A program made the translations under genes and the position numbers. Positions 57,105 through 64,000 of a DNA stretch of 64,000 bases are shown one piece after another; position 1 is the first letter of the stretch, and every line of letters begins with the position of its first letter. Below the pieces are notes generated by a model, which saw nothing but the letters and a program-made list of their open reading frames with translations, was not told the origin of the DNA and searched no databases. Source of the stretch: Suillus spraguei (taxonomy: Eukaryota > Basidiomycota > Agaricomycetes > Boletales > Suillaceae); the NCBI GenBank assembly GCA_016800925.1, contig JABCPU010000204.1, positions 1 through 64,000 on the forward strand, given 5' to 3'.

Positions 57105-60100
57105 TCAAAATAACTGACGAATTTCCTCGGGGAACTCATACGGATCTAAGTACTGGAAGGAATCGGCACGGGGCATTTTGTCATATGTGTCAAGTGCCCA
57201 GATAACTGATTCGATGGCCTGGGATGCAGAGGTATACAGATCTAAAAGCAAGCTTCAGCATATCGATAAAAGATGTTGTAGAACAACCGACCATGTTCGT
57301 GGGGGTGATGATGTGGATCCAAGTAGTGCAATGGATCCTTCTTCAGGTTTTTGTACTCACCCATCTTTTGAACTTCCTGGCGTATCTCCTCTGAAAGTGT
57401 TGTTAGCTTTAAATCTCGGAATTAGGCACGCGTTTACCGTGAGACAATAAAGTTTCTAGTGTGGCAGTCATGCGGAGAGCCTCGACAGGATAAGGACTAC
57501 TGAGCACTTCAGCCAGTATCTTGTGATTCTCTACGATCTCACGACGTAACAAATCTGAGGTTTTCATGAGCATGTTGTAGAATGGGTTGCTTTGAGAAAT
57601 CTCACCGTCAGACGCAATCTTTGCTAAAACGTCATTGAGAGCCTGAATGTCCACATCCGTGGCTTTAAGACACCACAGAAGAGGGACCATTATTCCGACA
57701 CCAGTCATTTTCTCACGTGCGTCCGCTGTATCTTGATCAGTGTGAATTCCTCGACAAAACATACAAACCAACGGTGATCAGTAATAATGCGCAGGTAATT
57801 GATAGCGCTATTCTGAATACAGCTGCATCGAGTGGCTTTGATCATCTTGTGCAGAATCCCAATAATGTTTCTTTGGTACTCGGTATCCTTTGCTTGTCTG
57901 TGCATCGTCTTCTCCCATACGTAGTTTGCCGCTTTTCTGAGTAGCCGTCGGGGTGTATCCTTGCCACCGAAATTCCAAGAACCGTTATTAAGTGATGGTG
58001 GACTATTCGGGGTTAACATCATGGATCGCAAGTCATCTGTACAACTCGTAAGAACCCCATAGACCGCTGGAATACCGAATTGCCAAACCATTTTCAAAGA
58101 TTTCCTTAAGGATAGCTATGCCGTCCTGGGGAATCTTTCTGTCAAAGATGCGTTCCTCGATCATCTGCAGCAAATACAAGTCCACTTTAGTCTTCAGTAT
58201 CTGTTCCTTTGCGTCATCTGAACGTAGCCCAGTCAAATTTTTTGACAAAATGTTGCGGAGCACTTACCATATTTCATGAGAGTCAGAAGTGCGTCCGCAG
58301 CAAATAATGCGTGGTCTGGTTTCGCCAAATTATCGACTATGCTATCCACGCCTCCTTTTTCAATGATTTGTTTGCGAAGTTTAGCTGAGACGAATATTAG
58401 TTTTCCTGGAGCAAACATTTGACCGACCACACCGTGTTCTGATAGCTTTGTGAGTTCCTCAGTCGCCTCGTTGCTCTTTTCTACCACTTTATCCTTCGAA
58501 AACGCAACTAGTCTAGTTATGTGCGGACCCTTTGCGAGTTCTTCACGCATGTCCTCTGAACAATTATCTGGTGAGCAATCTTCTTAGGAGGTTTCAAACA
58601 CGAACCGAATTCAGCGAGTTTAATTAAGCCACGGGGTCCACCGCTCAAACCTTGCTTATCAAACTCAAACAGGTCAATCAATGTGACGAGGATGTTGGAG
58701 CGTATAGCCTCCGCACGGAGTTGTTCTATTTCGGAAGATCATCAGCATTGATCACAGGAATGGGAAAGGCACCTCAACTAGAGCGGCAAATCTCGCATAA
58801 CGTGGCCACTGCAGCCGGAGTGACAAAGAAATCACGACGTTTTATCAATGTCTTGAGTCGTTTGACAAGTTCTATCCCACATTTTCCAGATAGGGTATTC
58901 TCCAAGGTATTTGCTGAACACGAAATATCAGAGCACACTAAATTCTGTGAACATACAGCTGCTAAGATCCTCAACGCAGCAACGACGACGATCACAGCTG
59001 AGATATAAATGAGGAAGAGGAGCAAATTGAGAAGTGAAGACTTACAGTTATCTTTCAGCATAACAAGAATTTCTTTGATGAAATCAGATTGTCGGGAAAG
59101 GACGGAAGATATTGCATCTTCAATTCGCATGCATGAGGGGATGCGTACTATTTAGAGGAATAATGCAACTAACCAAAGCGTTGGGCAAGGTATGACAACG
59201 TCCTAATTGCCATTAATCCTTTTTTGTCGGCCTTCCGACAGAGGTCGACGATTCGACTAACTAGATCCTCTGTAAGGAGCTTGTTTCTTAGTGTTTCAAT
59301 CTCGCAAAGAGCCGGAAGAGCTGCACATGCTCTTTCTTGGTATTTTGGGTCCTTGAGCATGGCAGGAAAATCTAGACTGTCTAGGATTTTTTCCGTGTCC
59401 GTGTCCGTGTCCGTGCCCGTGTCCTTGACTGTGCGCTTCTGAGAGTTCGTCAAGGCAGCAATGTAAAGATGACATACCGAGTCTGCAGTACGTGACGAGT
59501 GCACTGAGGCGCACTCGAGGATCACTACATTCCTCTTTGACCGTGTCGTTATTCATGCTCTCCTTCGAGTCCGGTGTGGGAGATGCCACCACCTTCTCGT
59601 CTGCTGCGAATTTAATATCCGTAATAGTTTTCCCCTGAATGCCGAGCAAAGCTTCTAGCGTCTCAAGTACATCCACATTCCGCACCGCTTCAACTCCGAC
59701 TTCTGCGATTCATAAAATCAGGTCAGTGTGCCAAAATCATCCAACTCATCTCACCAAATGAACACATGAAGGCCAAGCGATCAATATAATCAAGGGTGTG
59801 TTTCTTGTGCATTGTACCAACGAGAGCTTCAGCAGTCGACCGTTTGAAAGGAACTTCCCAGGTATGACCGAGTTGTGACAACTGCAGCCGTCCCTGGTGA
59901 AAGTAAATTGTTTCAGGCCATTGCTGGAGATTTCTCCAGAAACTTGCTTTCGGCCGGTAGTCTGTACGAAATAGAACCGACGCATGAACCATTTGATCAG
60001 GTAAGATGATGCGACCTTTTCCAACATGTGGACTACAAGTACTCAATATGTAAACCGAATGGAGCAACATCGTCACTTACATTTGTGTATGCTGGCTGGA

Positions 60101-60725
60101 ATTATTGTAGCAAAGACGTCTGATAGGCAATAGCTCGAGCGGCCACCATCGGAGAGTTAACGAGTCATTAATCTTGGATTCCTTCAAGTCTTCATATCTG
60201 AAAGCTATCTTCGGTGGATTGAGCAGGAGCCCCGCATCGAGAGCTTCTTCGCGCATCCATAGTAGAGGCATGTCTTGGAAGTTGAGCACATAGCCCGTTT
60301 TTGCCCTGTTTCCACCACCGCTGGAACAAGTTGTCAAATGATAGCCTTCCCGTGCGGGGGATACATACACATCCGAATGAGTGCCGGAAAACCAGACCTC
60401 CTTAACATTATCTTCCTTGACAATATTCTCGTCAACTGTTTACTATCCTTGACCATCCCGCTATATAGGTCGACGATATTGGTGTTCTGAATATACATAT
60501 CTATTATCAAGAAAATCAGAATGCATGCGCATCAGACGACCTACTTTATCACCATACTTATTTGATGTCCCGTCTGTAAACATGAACAATCGTCATTAGT
60601 CCAGGTCCAGGGAACCGTAAGCGAAAACATGCACCAATGCAAATAACTAGATTTCTCCCTGATACCTGGTCCCCGCAACATTTGCACGACTCGTCAAGGT
60701 CCTCAGATGAACTGAAAGGTATCAT
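57105..60725 (-). pseudogene. DUF2235 (Tle1-like alpha/beta-hydrolase) plus armadillo-repeat gene, internally deleted
   Basis: Spliced exons start MIPFSSSEDLDESCKCC at 60725. They give the DUF2235 N-terminus NLVICIDGTSNKYGDK, then NTNIVDLYSGMVKDSKQLT. The next readable block is EVWFSGTHSDV, then after an intron GGGNRAKTGYVL and PLLWMREEALDAGLLL. In intact relatives roughly 200 residues, including the G-x-S-x-G nucleophile, lie between QLT and the VWF block. Here they adjoin (about 60433-60436) and out of frame. Downstream exons (57105-59700) encode armadillo/HEAT-like repeats, for example YQERACAALPALCEI, GLMAIRTLSYLAQRFG and DHALFAADALLTLMKYG. The C-terminus includes EYKNLKKDPLHYLDPHHHPHE and DPYEFPEEIRQLF. 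A stop or damaged donor is near 57243. DUF2235 members include bacterial Tle1 phospholipases. The fungal role is unknown. Confidence 0.75.
59390..59432 (-). repeat. Hexanucleotide microsatellite inside the armadillo region
   Basis: Six imperfect GTGTCC/GACACG units encode TGTDTDTDT in the coding strand. The six-base unit preserves the frame when unit number changes. Confidence 0.85.
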
Positions 60726-61915
60726 AATGCTGTGTGAAGCAAAATTGTTAATGACTGGTCAGTCTGGAGCTGTAATAGTAGAGCCTGCCACAACAGTAGC
60801 TTGAATGCGCGAGGTGTTGGATAGTTTCTCTTGCATCAACAGGTTTTTATGGTGTGCTGAACAGGATATGCCCACGAACGTGATACGACAAGTGTAAATG
60901 AATTACGTGCGGCGCCCGCGGAGATACTATACCATGGCCTCCTGAAGAAGCGCCACACTAGATCTATGAACACTGCAGTACGATTGAGTGAAATACTTCA
61001 CTCGTCATCTTACACGCTGAGGTGCTGATGCATTGCAAACCTTCTGGTTCGAGAAGCTGAGGGACGGCAAGCATGCGCAACATTTGAGTGTCAGACGCAA
61101 CGTTGGGCGTCTTTTTCTCTTTTATGAACGCAGAATGCAGGGGCCCAATCGGAAAGTGATGATCGGCAAATATAAGGTGATAAGTAAGGCTGCACTGCGA
61201 GGACACCAAAAAATCTGGGATGAAGATGAAATTGTTGAATGCAAAATCATACTGGTAGTTTACGCACAAGCCTTAAATCATATCATATTACGCATCCCAA
61301 ACTTCGGAGGGCAGAAATGACATTGCGGCTCACATGACTTGTGAAGCTTTCGAAAACCAGCGGATTTTTGCTCTTAAGTTTCAACCCAGGTGAACAGAAG
61401 TTCGGATGTAATGTCACATGAAGTATAAGATGAGCGTTCGCAACATTCTACCTAACAACACGGGACTGACCAGAATTCTTGATCTGCGCAAACTATTTCC
61501 CGTGCTGCGCGGGCTCAGGTGCTACTTCGGGCATGCACCAGCATGAGAGAAGAATAATCATAATTTGCAGGCGAATCCAAAGATGTAGCTGTTACGCCGT
61601 TGATATATGTGAAAGCGCTTGCTAGAATGTCTGGAGATCGAGCGCCTGGAAAAGCGTGTTTCGGGAAAGCATGATCGAACGTATACCATACACAATTATG
61701 TAATTACTAGTTATTACTAATTTCTTAATTACTAAGATAGTTACGCTGGTTTTGCACGGTGTGGCATAGGAGGTGTAGTACGCATGTACACCCTGGATGA
61801 GTGTAATAACAACATATTTTGGGGTGCGAGAGAACGAGCTTTTGGAATCACTGCCTTTTGGCGTAACAGTTGAGCAGACGACAGTCTTGACTAAGTTGAG
61901 CCTTACAGGGTGGTT
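60726..61915. other. Upstream of the DUF2235 gene, no gene recognised
   Basis: The plus-strand frame at 61033-61320 (GKHAQHLSVRRNVGRLFLFYERRMQG) has no recognisable family and no exon context. The remainder is AT-rich and non-coding as far as can be seen. Confidence 0.4.
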
Positions 61916-62188
61916 CATCAGGAAATTCACACATTCCTTAACATGCTTAATCAGCTTAACTCACTTATCTCAAAACTTGTTTGCTCTCTCTCACATCATT
62001 CACCTGGCATATCTTATATTTTTTGAGTGCGAAATACAATAAAACATGTATATTAATATATCTCAACTTTTTTTTTCTGAATTCATTCACATTGAAATTT
62101 TGGACAAGTAGATTCAATTTCACCAAGGCAGTTAAGTGTAAATAAGTCCGCATAAGGGCACGTCAAGGAATGTGTGAATTTCCTGATG
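61916..62188. mobile_element. MITE family B (273 bp)
   Basis: The inverted termini are CATCAGGAAATTCACACATTC and its complement, 23 bp or more and exact. The interior is AT-rich and non-coding. TT flanks both sides (61914-61915, 62189-62190). The outer eleven bases equal those of MITE family A, but the interior is different. Confidence 0.88.
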
Positions 62189-62314
62189 TTGGGAGGGACT
62201 CGTGATGTGCAAGCATTGAAGAATATTTGATCTGCGCTCATGTTACAAACCAATATACAAGTACAAAGGGTTACAGGAAATGTCCAGGTAACTGCATAAA
62301 AGACCTCTGTGTTT

Positions 62315-64000
62315 TCAATGTGTCGCCAAGGCTGGTTGCGGCGACGACATACGCCCTAGTACACCTTTGAATTCTGAGTGAAAGATAGTTGACGACGGCA
62401 GCATGATCGACATGACTGGAAAGACTCACCAGCGAACCAAAGGCGCAAGCTGTCCTGCTGAGCTTCGTCACAATCTTTCATCAGTAATCTGTAGTACTCG
62501 AGTGATTCGATGTCACACGTCTGGACGAGTATAAGGCATTTATACTTCTTTATGGTTAGCCAAAGTGACTCAAGGTCCCACCCGAAAATCTACAAAAAAA
62601 GTGCGGTTGGGCCCAAATATCATGGAAGTTCAGTCGTGCATTGCATCAACGTACCACCACGAATTCTGTGTACATAGAAAAGTCCATTGTTTCAAGGGAA
62701 AGGCTATCAGCGATTTTGATAGCAGCATCAATGTGTTTGATGGCTTTTTCACGATTGTTGACCTTCGAGGCAGCGAACGCCATTTCGGCGTTGAAGTATA
62801 TCTGATCCGCGAAGCGCAGAAGTGATCAGTTTCAGAACACGAACCCGAATTGATACTTACTTGCACGACTTTACAAGCAAGAGGATCAGCATCGGAAGAA
62901 CCGTCACTAACACGCCCTAATGCGTCTTCATGTGCATTTGTATTGAATATCGCAATAGCCTGAAAAGCATAATGAAGCACAAAGCATGTCATAAGAAAGA
63001 TGTAACCCACCTTAATCAAAGGAAGAAGATGGCTTGCTGAATCTACAGGCTTTAACGTGGACACGTGATAAAATGCATTACTCGCTTCCTTAAACTGCCC
63101 CAATCCGTAGTGGGCAATGCCCTTGGACATATAGCCTATCAATGACTTGTGAATCCTAATGGACTATATCACAGGTCAAGTTAGTATATCTTAAAGGGGT
63201 TCGGTATTAGTCGGCATAACTCACCTCATTTCCATCTTTAAGCGCAGACCCCCAATCATGTGTGCGTGCATGAACAATTGAACGGTAAGCAAAGTAAGCG
63301 TAGTTTTTGGAATCTTTATTGATTTGCTCTGTGAATTTCTTCTCAGCCACAGACAACTCCTTCCCCGGCGTGCATAGTGCACTACGGGCTATCACGTCCA
63401 TGTCAGCAGTGAGAGACCAGCTCTGTGGTATGCTCGAACTGTGTTATGAGAGTCACTGATGGTAAGAACGTGCCTTTTCAATGACTTTCACTTCAGTCTT
63501 CGTCTAAAATTCGCAAAATGAGATGATAAAATCATGAAAGATCAATGGGAACATACCGACACCAGTCCCGCGGGTAATACCCACTGTGATATCTCCTGGT
63601 AGTTGCCTCCGGTGAAGAATGTAGGCAAAAATGCGCCGACGGATACCTCGAGTGTGTTGGTGTTTGGGAACGGCCACAGGTGGAAACTGCCGTCACAGGA
63701 TGAGGAAGTGATGATAGTACTGGAATCATTAACAGAAATGGCATGAATCTTGTCGAAGTGACCATGGAAGGCTTTGATCTCCTCCTCCTTTGTTACATCC
63801 CACACCCGAATGGTAGGATCGCGTCTACCGCCCCCTGAGAGAAGGTGTGTTCCTCGGGGCGTCCACGTGAGCGTGAAGGTGCCGCCTATGTTGCCCTTGA
63901 GCGTTCTGATACACTGCCTAGCTGCTATATTATAAATGCAGATATCTTTCTCTGTCGCAATGGCAAGACGATCCCCAGCCGACGAATACCGAACACAGTA
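62315..64000 (-). CDS. WD40-TPR protein, partial (5' end beyond the window)
   Basis: This minus-strand gene enters from the right edge. WD40 repeats come first: YSSAGDRLAIATEKDICIYN, then GGTFTLTWTPRGTHLLSGGGRRDPTIRVWD and KIHAISVNDSSTIITSSSCDGSFHLW (63640-64000). TPR-like helices follow: AEKKFTEQINKDSKNYAYFAYRS, HDWGSALKDGNE, SKGIAHYGLGQFKEASNAFYHV and AEMAFAASKVNNREKAIKHIDAAI (62700-63400). The end is YYRLLMKDCDEAQQDSLRLWFA, then after a 56-nt intron a short tail with stop at 62315. Both repeat types are protein-binding scaffolds. The join between them may use a GC donor (about 63465). The function is unknown, and an N-terminal domain upstream cannot be excluded. Confidence 0.75.

Noticed and set aside
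61033..61320. 95-residue plus-strand open frame
   Set aside because: No family, no exon context and no start signal that stands out; open frames of this size are common by chance here.
1..64000. CRISPR arrays, bacterial operons, ribosome binding sites, rRNA
   Set aside because: The spliced eukaryotic genes exclude prokaryotic features, and no regularly spaced repeats or rRNA-like sequence were seen.

Overview
The window looks like chromosomal DNA of a basidiomycete fungus, most likely an agaricomycete. It has many roughly 45-85 nt GT-AG introns, compact head-to-head gene pairs, fungal housekeeping genes (Asf1, Ubp6, Mcm10, BAP31-like, an SR protein, a mitochondrial PPR protein) and typical agaricomycete accessory families (alcohol oxidase-like GMC enzymes, F-box/beta-propeller proteins, WD40-TPR and DUF2235-armadillo proteins). 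All calls come from reading the sequence; no search was run.

Layout. 1-17.2 kb is repeat-rich. It holds a complete hAT-type element with 22-bp inverted repeats and a perfect 8-bp target duplication, carrying an Ulp1-protease fragment joined to the back half of a transposase. Next come a 417-bp MITE, a 539-bp foldback element, a degenerate minisatellite, and a long decayed Helitron (DUF6570-like region, Rep with HUH and YxxxYxxK motifs, Pif1-type helicase) interrupted by a solo LTR and by a second copy of the MITE. An F-box gene remnant follows. 18.1-30.7 kb is a gene-dense core: RasGEF (-), ASF1 (+), UBP6 (-), BAP31-like (+), MCM10 (-). 30.7-35.5 kb is repeats again: a Tc1/mariner relic, a second solo LTR of the same family and a third MITE copy. 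35.5-42.8 kb holds two tandem GMC oxidoreductase genes, with an unrecognised spliced gene candidate between them. 43.2-48.9 kb holds a RING-CH membrane ubiquitin ligase (-), an SR splicing factor (-) and a PPR protein (+). 50.4-64 kb is accessory: a broken F-box gene, an MFS transporter, a small membrane protein, a DUF2235-armadillo gene that has lost its nucleophile region, a second kind of MITE, and a WD40-TPR gene running off the right edge.

How the parts relate. The host genes cover unrelated basic functions (Ras signalling, chromatin assembly, proteasome deubiquitination, ER membrane trafficking, replication initiation, ER/vacuolar ubiquitination, splicing, mitochondrial RNA handling). 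They share promoters in three divergent pairs (RasGEF/ASF1, UBP6/BAP31-like, SR/PPR). The accessory parts show repeated decay: one-base frameshifts, internal deletions and partial duplicates. Several frameshifts hit conserved genes, so assembly indels and real decay need to be told apart.
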